Source: Sphingomonas sp. RIT328 (GTDB taxonomy: Bacteria > Pseudomonadota > Alphaproteobacteria > Sphingomonadales > Sphingomonadaceae). Taken from it: a stretch of DNA of 64,000 nucleotides. Below are positions 1-8,383 of the stretch, piece by piece (the stretch's first letter is position 1; every line of letters begins with the position of its first letter). The translations under genes and the position numbers were made by a program. The DNA lies in assembly GCF_000632225.1 (NCBI RefSeq), contig NZ_JFYV01000023.1:186001-250000 (forward strand), written 5' to 3'. The notes below the pieces were generated by a model that worked only from the letters and a program-made list of their open reading frames with translations, was not told the origin of the DNA and ran no database searches.

Positions 1-164
1 AGCGTATAGCCGCCGATCGGCAGCAGGCGCCGCGGCTGGCTGTCGCTTGGCAGATCGGGGCGCGGCCGCGGCAGCGCTCCCGGGGCGATGCAGCGATCGG
101 CCTGCGCCTGGGCGGCGACCGGCAACAGCGCGACCAGCGCGGCGGCGGCGAGACGGACGATCAC
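1..164 (-). CDS. Ribonuclease T2 family protein (5' part only)
   Basis: Only the N-terminus is in the window; the gene runs off the left edge. The GTG at 164-162 opens a frame with a signal peptide (VIVRLAAAALVALLPVAAQA) followed by ADRCIAPGALPRPRPD and an LLPIGGYTL segment, which resembles the start of secreted or periplasmic RNase T2 proteins of sphingomonads. The catalytic CAS motifs lie outside the window, so the family call rests on the N-terminus alone. The start is supported by a GTGA overlap with the stop of the upstream membrane-protein gene, implying a two-gene operon. Such enzymes degrade RNA non-specifically outside the cytoplasm. Confidence 0.5.
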   Translation of the reverse strand, partial: MIVRLAAAALVALLPVAAQAQADRCIAPGALPRPRPDLPSDSQPRRLLPIGGYT

Positions 165-607
165 GGATGCAGCGCCAGATCGTCGTCTTCGTCCAGCCCT
201 TCGCCGAACCACAGCCGGGCGTCCGACTTGAACAGCATCACCGCGGCGGCGATGTAGAGCATGTTGGCGACGAAACCGAGCGCGATCTGGGCGCTCATCG
301 CCGACCGCCCCATGGCGAGCAGCGCGAGCGCCGACAGCAGACCGAATGCCCCCAGCGCGGCGAACACCACCTGCACCCATTTCGCGATGACGCTCGGCCG
401 GCGGGCGACGAAATACCAGATCAGCACCGCGATCGTCAGCCCCAGCACCTGGGAGGCCGGCAGGAACCAGGTCGCCTTGGCGAGCATCGGATTGGCCGCG
501 AGCACCGCCTGCGACTTGCTCCAGTTGAGCCCGGCGTTGACCAGCCCGAGGATCACCGAGGCCCAATAGAATTGCTCGAACCGCGCGATCGATGGCGGTT
601 TGGTCAT
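161..607 (-). CDS. Four-helix membrane protein, function unknown
   Basis: A 148-aa protein with about four hydrophobic helices (roughly residues 12-30, 48-68, 78-98, 105-125) and an acidic C-terminal tail (GEGLDEDDD). The first helix contains an FYWASVILGLVNAGLNW motif. A good ribosome site (AAGGGGGACC) precedes the ATG. I do not recognise a functional family. It overlaps the putative RNase T2 gene by 4 bases (GTGA), so the two are probably translated together. It is probably an inner-membrane protein; nothing in the sequence points to a substrate. Confidence 0.75.
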   Translation of the reverse strand: MTKPPSIARFEQFYWASVILGLVNAGLNWSKSQAVLAANPMLAKATWFLPASQVLGLTIAVLIWYFVARRPSVIAKWVQVVFAALGAFGLLSALALLAMGRSAMSAQIALGFVANMLYIAAAVMLFKSDARLWFGEGLDEDDDLALHP

Positions 608-828
608 GGTAGGTCCCCCTTGTCAGACCGCCCCAGCCTAGCCGCGCCGCCGCGCCGCGTGCAAGGGAGTTGGCGGGATGGCCTGCCGGAGCAGGCCCTG
701 TGTTCGAGAAGTCCAAGAGACGCAATTGACCTGACGCTCGACGCAGCCTCGAAAGACCATGCCGAGCTTCATGGCTTCTTACCGAACAGAACCGACGCTT
801 TGTAGTGCAGTAGCCAAGCTATACCAGT

Positions 829-911
829 GCTCCCGCGAACGCGGGAGCCCAGTGTTTCTTTGCCGCGTACCGCTGTTCTGCTGGGCCACTGGATTCCCGC
901 TTTCGCGGGAA
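829..911. repeat. Pair of short palindromic (REP-like) repeats in the nadC-membrane protein gap
   Basis: Two hairpin units lie in the 414-base gap 608-1021: GCTCCCGCGAACGCGGGAGC at 829-848 and TTCCCGCTTTCGCGGGAA at 894-911. Both are flanked by CCAGTG/CCACTGG-like sequence, so the pair forms a larger inverted structure. A related unit with different stem bases is at 15192. No gene is convincing in the rest of the gap; the ORFs there have no recognisable protein character. Confidence 0.65.
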
Positions 912-1021
912 TACTGGTCATCCAGAGCAATTGGCATATCTTGGCAAAGTATCAACTTCGTCGCGGGCGCCTCAAAAGGAAAACGTCGCGGTCGATCGAC
1001 TGGAATGCCCTCGACCACCCC

Positions 1022-1870
1022 TCACACCGTGGTGAAGTCGAGCCCGATATCCGCGGCCGGCGCCGACTGGGTGAGCCGCCCGACCGAGACATAGGTCACC
1101 CCCGTCTCGGCGATCGCGCGCACCGTGTCGAGCCGCACGCCGCCCGAGGCTTCGGTCGGCACGCGTCCGGCGACCCGCGCCACCGCCTCGCGCAGCATCG
1201 CCGGCGGCATGTTGTCGAGCAACAGATGGGTCGCGCCCGCGTCGATCGCCGGTTCGATCTGGTCGATCCGGTCGACCTCGACGATGATCCGGTCGATCCC
1301 CGCCGCCACCGCGCGCTCGACCGCCGGCGTGATGCCGCCCGCGACCGCGACGTGATTGTCCTTGATCATCGCCGCATCCCACAGGCCGAGCCGGTGGTTC
1401 TGCGCACCGCCGCAGCGCGTCGCATATTTCTCCAGCCGGCGCAGGCCGGGAATGGTCTTGCGCGTGTCGAGCAGCACCGCGCCCGTCCCCGCAATCGCAT
1501 CGACATAGGCACGGGTCAGCGTCGCGATCCCCGACAGATGCTGGATGGTGTTGAGCGCGGACCGCTCCGCGGTCAGCAGCGCGCGCGCGCGACCCTCGAT
1601 CCGCATCAGCTCGCTATGTGCCGACACCCACGCGCCGTCCTCGACCAGCGGCGTGATCCGCGCCTCGGGGTCGAGCGCACGGAAGAACGCCTCGGCAAGG
1701 CCGAGACCGGCGACGACGATCTCGTCGCGCGTATCCATCACGCCGGTGAAGCGCGCCTCCGCCGGGATCACCGCCGCCGCGGTGATATCGCCGGCGGTGC
1801 CGAGATCCTCGGCCAGCGTCGCGGTGACGAAGCGATCCGGGTCGAAACCATCTAGAGTAAAGCCGGTCAT
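1022..1870 (-). CDS. nadC: Nicotinate-nucleotide pyrophosphorylase (carboxylating)
   Basis: The enzyme (282 aa) converts quinolinate and PRPP to nicotinic acid mononucleotide, CO2 and pyrophosphate, the third step of de novo NAD synthesis in the cytosol. Family hallmarks are TRKTIPGLRRLEKYA near residue 135, GGAQNHRLGLWD and MIKDNH near residue 170, and the C-terminal SGGVRLDTVRAIAETGV phosphate-binding segment. Its length is normal. It lies near nadA, the preceding enzyme, separated by a short gene on the opposite strand, so the two nad genes are neighbours but not a simple operon. The ATG start agrees with family N-termini. Confidence 0.96.
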   Translation of the reverse strand: MTGFTLDGFDPDRFVTATLAEDLGTAGDITAAAVIPAEARFTGVMDTRDEIVVAGLGLAEAFFRALDPEARITPLVEDGAWVSAHSELMRIEGRARALLTAERSALNTIQHLSGIATLTRAYVDAIAGTGAVLLDTRKTIPGLRRLEKYATRCGGAQNHRLGLWDAAMIKDNHVAVAGGITPAVERAVAAGIDRIIVEVDRIDQIEPAIDAGATHLLLDNMPPAMLREAVARVAGRVPTEASGGVRLDTVRAIAETGVTYVSVGRLTQSAPAADIGLDFTTV

Positions 1871-1944
1871 GCGTATACGATCCTGTCAAATGCCACGGTG
1901 GACGTATCGTCCTGGATTCGCGGCCAGATCATGGGGAACAGGCG

Positions 1945-2091
1945 ATGACCGATCGCGAGGCACTGGACGAGTTGCAGCACCTGCTGGCCGCCGCATTGCA
2001 GAAGGCGGACGAGCTCGATCTGATCCTGGTCGGCATCCATATCAACGAAGCCCGCAATCTGATCGCCCCCGTCGCCGCGCCGACGCACTAG
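1945..2091 (+). CDS. Small conserved-looking protein between nadC and nadA (48 aa)
   Basis: The ATG at 1945 opens a 48-aa frame, mostly amphipathic helix (MTDREALDELQHLLAAALQ...), ending in TAG at 2089-2091, two bases from the nadA stop on the other strand. A purine-rich GGGGAACAGG lies just upstream as a ribosome site. Leu/Ala heptad spacing suggests a small helical dimer. It is divergent from nadC and convergent with nadA. No known family is recognised. Codon use is like the neighbours, which argues for a real gene, but a chance ORF in high-GC DNA cannot be excluded. Confidence 0.55.
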   Translation: MTDREALDELQHLLAAALQKADELDLILVGIHINEARNLIAPVAAPTH

Positions 2092-2092
2092 C

Positions 2093-3106
2093 TCAGTCGC
2101 CGGTGACCGGCAGCGCTGCAGCAGGCGCGGGGCCGAGATCGCCCTGCCCGACCGTCGCGGATGCCATCGCCAGCATCGCGTCGAGGCTGGTCTTCGCCTT
2201 CAGCCGCAGACCTTCCTCGATCTCGATCCGGGGGGTGAGGTCCCGCAATGCGACGTAGAGCTTCTCCATCGTGTTGAGCGCCATATACGGGCAGATATTG
2301 CAGTTGCAGTTGCCGTCCGCCCCCGGCGCGCCGATGAAGCGCTTGGCCGGCATCGCCTTTTCCATCTGGTGGATGATGTGCGGCTCGGTCGCGACGATCA
2401 GCGTCTCGCCCGGCATCGCCTGCGCGAATTCGAGGATGCCGCGCGTCGAGCCGACGTAATCGGCATGGTCGAGGATCACCGCCGGACATTCCGGATGCGC
2501 GGCGACCGGCGCGCCGGGATGCTGGGCCTTGAGCTTGAGCAATTCGGTCTCGCTGAACGCCTCGTGGACGATGCACACGCCCGGCCACAGCAGCAGCTCG
2601 CGCCCGGTCTTGCGCTGGAGATAGCCGCCGAGGTTGCGATCCGGCCCGAAGATGATCTTCTGGTCGCGCGGCAGCTGCGCCAGGATCGCCTCCGCCGAGG
2701 ACGAGGTGACGATGACGTCGCTCAGCGCCTTCACCTCGGTCGAGCAGTTGATGTAGGTCAACGCGATATGATCGGGATGCGCGGCGCGGAAGGCGGCGAA
2801 CTGGTCGGGCGGGCAGCTATCCTCGAGCGAACAGCCGGCGTCCATGTCGGGCAGCACGACGATCTTGTCGGGGCTGAGGATCTTGGCGGTCTCCGCCATG
2901 AAGCGGACGCCGCAGAAGGCGATGACGTCGGCGTCGGTCGCCTGCGCCTTGCGGCTGAGGTCGAGGCTGTCGCCGACAAAATCGGCGAGGTCCTGCAACT
3001 CGGGCTTTTGGTAATAATGCGCCAGGATCACGGCGTTGCGCTCCTTGCGGAGGCGCTCGATCTCGGCGCGCAGGTCGAGCCCGGCGAAGCTGGTGCGAAG
3101 GTCCAT
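2093..3106 (-). CDS. nadA: Quinolinate synthase A
   Basis: NadA (337 aa) condenses iminoaspartate with dihydroxyacetone phosphate to quinolinate using a [4Fe-4S] cluster. Seen are NAVILAHYYQKPELQD near residue 24, DMDAGCSLEDSC (Cys92), WPGVCIVHEAF (Cys178) and CNICPYMALNTMEKL (Cys272); these three cysteines are the likely cluster ligands. The frame stays open far upstream, but the family N-terminus and a GGAG site place the start at the ATG at 3106. It is the pathway partner of NadC. No nadB is present in the window, so iminoaspartate comes from a gene elsewhere or from an aspartate dehydrogenase. Confidence 0.96.
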   Translation of the reverse strand: MDLRTSFAGLDLRAEIERLRKERNAVILAHYYQKPELQDLADFVGDSLDLSRKAQATDADVIAFCGVRFMAETAKILSPDKIVVLPDMDAGCSLEDSCPPDQFAAFRAAHPDHIALTYINCSTEVKALSDVIVTSSSAEAILAQLPRDQKIIFGPDRNLGGYLQRKTGRELLLWPGVCIVHEAFSETELLKLKAQHPGAPVAAHPECPAVILDHADYVGSTRGILEFAQAMPGETLIVATEPHIIHQMEKAMPAKRFIGAPGADGNCNCNICPYMALNTMEKLYVALRDLTPRIEIEEGLRLKAKTSLDAMLAMASATVGQGDLGPAPAAALPVTGD

Positions 3107-3138
3107 AGCGTCTCCGTTAGGCGATTGCGCGCCCGCCC

Positions 3139-3876
3139 TCAACGGGCGTTGCCAAGCACTTCCGCCAGCGAGCGGCTTTCGTCCCAGCGTTCGGTCGATG
3201 CGGTGGGATCGTCGACGAAGCTGACCTTGACGGTGGCGTCGATCCCGGCAGCGCGCAGCGGCATGACGAAGCTGTTCTCGACCGCGCGGCGCGTCGCATC
3301 GCGCGCGAGCTTCATCGGCGTCGCGTCGCGCGCCTGGCGGACCAGCTCCGCCTGCCCGGCGCGGCGGTTGGCGGCATCGAGCGCGGTATCGGCATCGGTC
3401 AGCCGCGACAGGATGCCGCCGCTGCCATATTCGCGGATCGCGGTGAGATCGACCTGCGGCCCGTCGAGTTCGATCGGCGGCAGCCGCACCGACAGCGTCC
3501 GCGTCGCCGCATCCCAGGCGACGTCGCGCTGCGTCAGCTTGCCGAGATCGACCTCGTAGCGCACCAGCCCCGGCATGATCAGCGTCTTCTCGGTCGACAG
3601 GCCGAGCTGCGACTGGCGCGAGGTGCTGACCGCGACGAATCGCGCGGCAAAGGCGGACAGGCGGTTCTGTTCGCGCAGGCCTTGCAGGCTGGCGCTGGCG
3701 ACGGTGGTCGGATCGGGCGACAGCTTGCGCTCGACGTAGCGCTGCACGCCCCACAGGCCGATCAGCACGGCGAGGCCGAGCAGCACGATCACGCCCGCCG
3801 CCTTGCCGAGGAACGACCCGGTCGAGCCGCGCGGCGGTTCGGGCGTCGCCGGCTCGTTCACCCCGTGATCCGCCAT
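3139..3876 (-). CDS. DUF4230 domain membrane-anchored protein
   Basis: A 245-aa protein with one transmembrane helix near residues 27-46 (AAGVIVLLGLAVLIGLWGVQ) followed by a soluble domain resembling DUF4230 (LSAFAARFVAV... YEVDLGKL... VRLPPIELDGPQ). The family function is unknown; topology suggests a periplasmic domain tethered to the inner membrane. Its ATG lies 19 bases inside the 3' end of the upstream metallo-hydrolase gene, so the two are probably co-translated. Conserved Arg/Asn-rich helices fill residues 150-215. Confidence 0.75.
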   Translation of the reverse strand: MADHGVNEPATPEPPRGSTGSFLGKAAGVIVLLGLAVLIGLWGVQRYVERKLSPDPTTVASASLQGLREQNRLSAFAARFVAVSTSRQSQLGLSTEKTLIMPGLVRYEVDLGKLTQRDVAWDAATRTLSVRLPPIELDGPQVDLTAIREYGSGGILSRLTDADTALDAANRRAGQAELVRQARDATPMKLARDATRRAVENSFVMPLRAAGIDATVKVSFVDDPTASTERWDESRSLAEVLGNAR

Positions 3877-4715
3877 TGCTCGCCCTCCTCGTCTGCCAAG
3901 CCCCGTCCTCTCAAATCATAGAGATGTGCGAGCACCGATCGTTGCGCCGCGGGTATTAATCGCGGATCGAGCCCGACGTACATCCGCGCCGTCATGTCGG
4001 CGAGCGGCAGCGGCCCGGCGGCGAGCAGCCGCAGGATCTGCCCTTCGCGCTGCTTGCGATGGCCGAGCATGCCGCGCACCAGCCGCTGCGGCTGTTCGAC
4101 CGCCTCGCCGTGGCCGGGATAATAGATGCGCTCGTCGCGACCGAGCAACCGCTCGAGGCTCGCCATATACTGGCCCATGTCGCCGTCGGGCGGCGAGACC
4201 ACGCTCGTCGCCCAGCCCATGACGTGATCGCCCGAAAAGAGCGCCCCCGTCTCCGGCAGCACGAAGGCGAGATGGTTGGAGGTATGGCCCGGCGTCGCCA
4301 GCGCCCGGAGCGTCCACCCATCGCCCTGCACGGCCTCGCCATCGGCGAGCACGCGGTCGGGCGCATAGTCGGCGTCGAACGCCGCATCGAGCCCGGGATG
4401 GTCGCCGGTGACGTGCTGCGGCACCGCGCCGACGATCGGCGCCCCGGTCGCGGCGGCGAGCGGGCGGCTGGCGGGGCTGTGGTCGCGATGATGATGGGTG
4501 ATGACGATCGCGCGCACCGGCCGGCCGGCGATGATACGCAGCAGCGTGTCGATATGCGCGGGATCGTCGGGGCCGGGATCGATCACCGCCAGATCGTCAT
4601 GCCCGACGATGTAGGTCTGCGTGCCCCCGAAGGTGTACGGCGACGGATTCGGCGCGAGCACGCGGACGACGAGCGGCTCGAGCTGGATCGGGATACCGGT
4701 CGGATGCTCAGCCAT
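3858..4715 (-). CDS. MBL-fold metallo-hydrolase, LACTB2-like
   Basis: A 285-aa metallo-beta-lactamase-fold hydrolase. The zinc motif HHHRDH (His74, His76, Asp78, His79), ATPGHTSNH, LFSGDHVMG and YPGHGEAV are all present, followed by a C-terminal winged-helix-like domain (LPLADMTARMYVGL...) typical of the LACTB2 subgroup, some of whose members are RNases. The ATG at 4715 gives the family N-terminus; the open frame continues upstream without homology. The substrate cannot be read from sequence. It overlaps the DUF4230 gene by 19 bases. Confidence 0.88.
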   Translation of the reverse strand: MAEHPTGIPIQLEPLVVRVLAPNPSPYTFGGTQTYIVGHDDLAVIDPGPDDPAHIDTLLRIIAGRPVRAIVITHHHRDHSPASRPLAAATGAPIVGAVPQHVTGDHPGLDAAFDADYAPDRVLADGEAVQGDGWTLRALATPGHTSNHLAFVLPETGALFSGDHVMGWATSVVSPPDGDMGQYMASLERLLGRDERIYYPGHGEAVEQPQRLVRGMLGHRKQREGQILRLLAAGPLPLADMTARMYVGLDPRLIPAAQRSVLAHLYDLRGRGLADEEGEQWRITG

Positions 4716-4902
4716 CGATCCGGATGTGGCCTGCAACGGAGCCGAGCGCAAGGGCGGACTGCCGCTGGGGCGCGGCCGGGAGGGCATGGCGCGACGAAAG
4801 CGCTCGTCGTGCGGCGCGAGCGGCGCGGCGCGTCTCCCCCGCGCCGGGCGTCGCGGATGCTGTTTCGGACGCAAGGCCCTCGGCAGCACCCGCCTGCGCC
4901 GC

Positions 4903-6408
4903 TCAGTCCTTGCCGCCCGACGCCATCTCCGCGCGCAGTTCGGCGAGCGCCGCGTCGATGTCGGCAAGCGCCTCCTGCCGCTCCGCCGCCGGGATGGCGT
5001 CATTGTCGGAGACGCGGGCGCGCGTCGCCTGGACGCTCGCCAGCGCGCTGGCCATCGCGTCGAGCCGGATCTTCTCGGCGTTGAGGCCGGCTTCGGCACC
5101 GGCCAGCGCCGCCGTCTGGATGCGATTGCTGCAGATGACCATCGCGCGGCGATCGCCCCTGCCGGTGGTGATGACGAAGCGCTGCGGCCCGCCATCGGCG
5201 CCATCGACGCAGCGGCGCTCGGTGACGGCCGGGACTCCCGTCATCGCGCGATCGACGCGAGGCTGGATGGCGCCCGCGTCGACCACGGGGGCGGCGGTGC
5301 GATTGATCGTCACGACGCGATTCTCGTCGTGAACCGTCTTGACGATGACGCGATGCGGCGCGGCCGGGGCGGCGGGCGCGATGGCTGCCGCCGGGGCCGC
5401 CGGGGCTGGCGGAGCGGCCGGTGCTGCAGGAGCGGCCGGGGTTTGCAGATCGACTCCCATCGCATCGCCCACCCGGCCGCTCAGCGCGCTCGCCGCGCTG
5501 GTGCCCGAAGCGGTGAGGCCGAGCCCGACGAGGGCGAGCGATGACACCAGGGCGCCCCCGGCGGCGAGCCGACGTGGCGACAGACGGGACGTGGACAGCA
5601 TGCGGATCCTCCCTTTCAGATCATCGATGGTATGGAGATGGCAGGCGGCGGAGACGGCACCGCCATGCGCCGCCTTGACGATCGCACAGGCATAGGCATG
5701 CCGGTCGATCGTCGAGCGGCCGGCGAGCACCCGCGCGTCATTGGCGAGTTCCTGATCGGCGCGAAAGGCGCGGAAGGCGCGCCACGCCACCGGATTGAAC
5801 CAGTGCAGCGCCAGCACCGCGAGCGCGATCCAATTGGCGACGAGGTCGCCGCGCTGGTGGTGGCCGATCTCATGTTCGAGCGCCAGTTCGCGCTCGTCGG
5901 CGTCATAGCGGTCGGCGAAATCGAGCGGAAAGGCGACGTAGCGGCGCATCACGCCGAAGGCGAGCGGGCCGGCGGCGGCCTTGCTGGCGATGACGCGCAC
6001 GCCGCGCACCTCCTCGATGCTCGCTGCGCTGCGCAGCAGCCGGCGGCAGTGGCGGGCGTGGCTGGTGAGGTGCCAGACGAGGAAGCCGATCGCCCCCGCC
6101 GCCCAGAGCAGCGCGATCGCCGCGCCGATCATCGGTGCAAGGGACGCCGATGGTGCCGCCGCGACAGCCTGCGCCGGCGCGTCGCCGACGAAGATGGTGA
6201 TCGTCTCGCCGGCCCGGCTGATCGGCGTTACCGCCACCTGCCGCCAGGCCGCGGGCAGCGGCGGCAGCAGCAACCGCAACACGGGCAAAGCCCAGAGCGC
6301 ATAGCCGAGCTGCGCGCCGAACGCCTGGCGCACCGGCGCGCGCACCAGCAGGACGAGCAGCATCAGCAGCGTGGAGGCGACCAGCGCCTCGATCAGCCAG
6401 CCGGTCAT
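4903..6408 (-). CDS. BlaR1/MecR1-type M56 membrane metallopeptidase
   Basis: A 501-aa protein with N-terminal transmembrane helices (about residues 5-22, 35-50, 95-115), a zinc protease motif HEIGHH (His179, Glu180, His183), further helices (NWIALAVLALHWFNPVAW) and, after about residue 285, a C-terminal region with a long Ala/Pro linker (about 320-350). The C-terminal part lacks the penicillin-binding motifs of true BlaR1, so it is a BlaR1-like sensor of unknown signal rather than a proven beta-lactam sensor. It starts in a 4-base overlap with the BlaI-type repressor gene; such pairs act by signal-triggered proteolysis of the repressor. Confidence 0.85.
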   Translation of the reverse strand: MTGWLIEALVASTLLMLLVLLVRAPVRQAFGAQLGYALWALPVLRLLLPPLPAAWRQVAVTPISRAGETITIFVGDAPAQAVAAAPSASLAPMIGAAIALLWAAGAIGFLVWHLTSHARHCRRLLRSAASIEEVRGVRVIASKAAAGPLAFGVMRRYVAFPLDFADRYDADERELALEHEIGHHQRGDLVANWIALAVLALHWFNPVAWRAFRAFRADQELANDARVLAGRSTIDRHAYACAIVKAAHGGAVSAACHLHTIDDLKGRIRMLSTSRLSPRRLAAGGALVSSLALVGLGLTASGTSAASALSGRVGDAMGVDLQTPAAPAAPAAPPAPAAPAAAIAPAAPAAPHRVIVKTVHDENRVVTINRTAAPVVDAGAIQPRVDRAMTGVPAVTERRCVDGADGGPQRFVITTGRGDRRAMVICSNRIQTAALAGAEAGLNAEKIRLDAMASALASVQATRARVSDNDAIPAAERQEALADIDAALAELRAEMASGGKD

Positions 6409-6773
6409 GGCTTGATCGCCTTGAGCAGCGCCTCGATCTCGGCGATGTCCTGCGCGCTCAATTCGTCCCGCTCGGCAAGATGCGCGACCAGCGGCGTCAG
6501 CTTGCCGCCGAACAGCCGGTCGATCAGGCGTTTCGATTCGCCCGAGACATAGTCGCCGCGCGCGACCAGCGGCCGGTAGAGATAGCGGCGGCCGTCTTCC
6601 TCATGCGTGATCGCCGCCTTGGCGAGCAATCGTCCGAGCAGCGTCTTGACCGTATTGGCGCTCCAGCCGCGCGCCGGATCGACGCGCTCGGCTACGTCCT
6701 GCGCGGTGAGCGGCGCCTCATCCCACAGCACCTCCATCACCGCATGTTCGGCATCGCTGATTCGTTCGGCCAC
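6405..6773 (-). CDS. BlaI/MecI/CopY family transcriptional repressor
   Basis: A 122-aa winged-helix repressor with the family pattern ISDAEHAVMEVLWDEAPLTA, VDPARGWSANTVKTLLGRLL and a dimerising C-terminus (LTPLVAHLAERDELS). It overlaps the M56 peptidase gene by 4 bases. The strong palindrome just upstream (6790-6826) is the expected autoregulatory operator. In known systems the peptidase cleaves or triggers cleavage of this repressor and derepresses both genes. Confidence 0.92.
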   Translation of the reverse strand: MAERISDAEHAVMEVLWDEAPLTAQDVAERVDPARGWSANTVKTLLGRLLAKAAITHEEDGRRYLYRPLVARGDYVSGESKRLIDRLFGGKLTPLVAHLAERDELSAQDIAEIEALLKAIKP

Positions 6774-6789
6774 GTCGCGCTCCTGTCTG

Positions 6790-6826
6790 GACTACGTATG
6801 TAATCGTATCGATTACGCGCGTAGTC
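6790..6826. promoter_or_regulatory. Palindromic operator of the BlaI-type repressor
   Basis: A 37-base inverted repeat with arms GACTACGTATGTAATCG and CGATTACGCGCGTAGTC (4 mismatched positions) around a 3-base centre. It lies 16 bases upstream of the repressor start. BlaI-family operators are AT-rich dyads with TAC/GTA cores, which this matches. It almost certainly overlaps the promoter of the repressor-peptidase operon. Confidence 0.8.
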
Positions 6827-7058
6827 AAGCAGGATGATCTGGTGTCGGATCGGCTTACAGGTGATACGCGGTTGCGTGTGGCGCGAAGGGGGTTGCACCG
6901 CAGATTTCCGCGGGTTTCCAATACTGGCACGGCACGTGCGTAGGGTCGGACAGCCGAGCGTCACGACGCTTCAGCAGGGTGGGGTCATCGCTGTTCCGCG
7001 TCTCGCGACCCCACCCGCACCCGGCCTTCCCTGACGATCGCGACCGTCCCCTGCCGTC

Positions 7059-7151
7059 GTCATGCCGGGCGTGGTCCGGCATTCACGGAGCCGCAGGAGC
7101 GTGAGCCGTCGATATCGCGGCGCGGTGGACCCCGTACAAGTCCGGGGTGAC
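7059..7151. repeat. Degenerate sphingomonad interspersed palindromes in a 514-base gap
   Basis: The gap 6827-7340 has no convincing gene. It contains GTCATGCCGGGCGTGGTCCGGCAT near 7058-7082 and GGACCCCGTACAAGTCCGGGG at 7127-7147, both imperfect hairpins. They resemble the very common GTCACCCCGGACTTGATCCGGGGTCC repeat of sphingomonad intergenic regions, which I recall rather than looked up. A terminator-like role for flanking genes is possible. Confidence 0.5.
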
Positions 7152-7340
7152 GGGGTGTGTCGGGCAGGCGGAGAGCGCCGCACAGACCCCGTCCATGCAG
7201 GCGGGCTGGCAGGGCTTTACAACGTTATCTCTGTGCGGAGCACCGGGGTCAGCGGAACGTACTGCCGAACGCGCCCGGGGTTCATGCCGGTCATCACGAC
7301 GGCATGACGGGGCGTCACCGCGCCCGCCATGCCGGTCCGG

Positions 7341-7667
7341 TCAGGCCGCGTCGCGCTTCAGCAGAGTGGCGAGTTCGCCGCTCTCATACATCTCCATCAT
7401 GATGTCCGATCCGCCGACGAATTCGCCGCCGACGTAGAGCTGCGGAATCGTCGGCCAGTCCGAATAGGCCTTGATGCCCTGACGGATGCCCTGGTCCTGC
7501 AACACGTCGACGCTCTCATATTGCACGTCGAGATGGTCGAGGATCGCCACCGCACGGCTGGAGAAGCCGCACTGCGGGAACAGCGGGCCGCCCTTCATGA
7601 ACAGCACCACCGGGTGGCTCTTCACGACGGTGTCGATGCGGGCGTTGATATCGTCAGTCATGGTCAT
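7341..7667 (-). CDS. grxD: Monothiol glutaredoxin, Grx4 family
   Basis: A 108-aa CGFS-type glutaredoxin: Cys33 lies in PQCGFSSRAV, with the glutathione-binding WPTIPQLYVGGEFVGG motif near residue 70. These proteins carry or transfer [2Fe-2S] clusters and form complexes with BolA. The bolA gene ends 4 bases upstream, so the pair is a co-expressed partner unit. The usual MKGTP is MKGGP here, a mild variation. Start could be either of two ATGs (7667 or 7661). Confidence 0.95.
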   Translation of the reverse strand: MTMTDDINARIDTVVKSHPVVLFMKGGPLFPQCGFSSRAVAILDHLDVQYESVDVLQDQGIRQGIKAYSDWPTIPQLYVGGEFVGGSDIMMEMYESGELATLLKRDAA

Positions 7668-7670
7668 TCC

Positions 7671-7901
7671 TCAGGCGGCAGCGGTCTTGAGTTGCAAGGC
7701 GTGGAGTTCGCCGCCCATCCGCGTGCCGAGCGCCGCATAGACGGCCTGGTGCTGCTGGCGCAGCGGCTTGCCGGCGAAGCTCGGCGAGACGACGCGGGCG
7801 GCATAATGATCGCCGTCGCCGGCGAGATCGGTGATCTCGACGATCGCGTCGGGGATGGCGGCGCGGATCAGCGCGGCGATGTCATCGGCGGCCATCGGCA
7901 T
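7671..7901 (-). CDS. BolA family protein
   Basis: A 76-aa protein with the BolA fold signature: AAIPDAIVEITDLAGDGDHYAARV, then FAGKPLRQQHQAVYAAL and MGGELHALQLKT. BolA proteins pair with monothiol glutaredoxins to hold Fe-S clusters; the Grx4 gene follows directly. The start ATG shares a base with the stop of the DUF1476 gene (TGATG), which supports the start at 7901; Met3 is an alternative. Confidence 0.93.
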   Translation of the reverse strand: MPMAADDIAALIRAAIPDAIVEITDLAGDGDHYAARVVSPSFAGKPLRQQHQAVYAALGTRMGGELHALQLKTAAA

Positions 7902-8230
7902 CAGCCCTGCTCCGACTGGAACAGCTGGCGACGCGCCTCGATCATCTTCTCGGCGAGCGCGCGGCGGACGCTGGCATCGTCGATGTCGACGCCGGCGGCG
8001 GTAAGGTCGCCGAACAGCTTGCGCACGACATCCTCGTCACCGGCTTCCTCGAAATCGGCCTGGACGACCGACTTGGCATAAGCGTCGGTCTCCTCGGGAG
8101 TCAGCCCCATCTGCGCCGCGGCCCATTGGCCGAGCAGACGGTTGCGACGCGCGGTGATGCGGAACGCCATCTCCTCCTCCCGTGCGAAGGCCGCCTCGTG
8201 GCTGCGTTCGCGGTCGTCGAACATGGACAT
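7901..8230 (-). CDS. DUF1476 protein, F1-ATPase inhibitor subunit zeta family
   Basis: A 109-aa, largely helical protein (MSMFDDRERSHEAAFAREEE ... LFGDLTAAGVDIDDASVRRALAEKM). It matches DUF1476, whose Paracoccus member is the zeta inhibitor of F1-ATPase; whether this one inhibits ATPase is inference. The start at 8230 has an AGGGGTGAG ribosome site and matches the family N-terminus, although the frame is open further upstream. It is the first gene of a tight DUF1476-bolA-grxD operon. Confidence 0.9.
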   Translation of the reverse strand: MSMFDDRERSHEAAFAREEEMAFRITARRNRLLGQWAAAQMGLTPEETDAYAKSVVQADFEEAGDEDVVRKLFGDLTAAGVDIDDASVRRALAEKMIEARRQLFQSEQG

Positions 8231-8383
8231 CGTCGGCTCACCCCTTGTTGCTCGTCTGCGCACATAGGGTGGGGCCCCGGCAGGCGCAACGGAGCGCCGC
8301 ATTGCCCGGTCCGGAACCAATAGGTTAATGGAGCGATAACTATATATGGCGCGGCAATCCATTCGCGCCGCAGGAGAAGGATC

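Noticed and set aside
1545..4222. Long open frames antisense to nadC, nadA and the hydrolase genes
   Set aside because: They have Arg/Pro/Ala-rich low-complexity translations without any family motifs, as expected for shadow frames in high-GC DNA.
6827..7340. Possible tRNA or small gene in the gap after the BlaI operator
   Set aside because: No cloverleaf with a recognisable T-loop and CCA-side stem was found, and the ORFs are repeat-derived.
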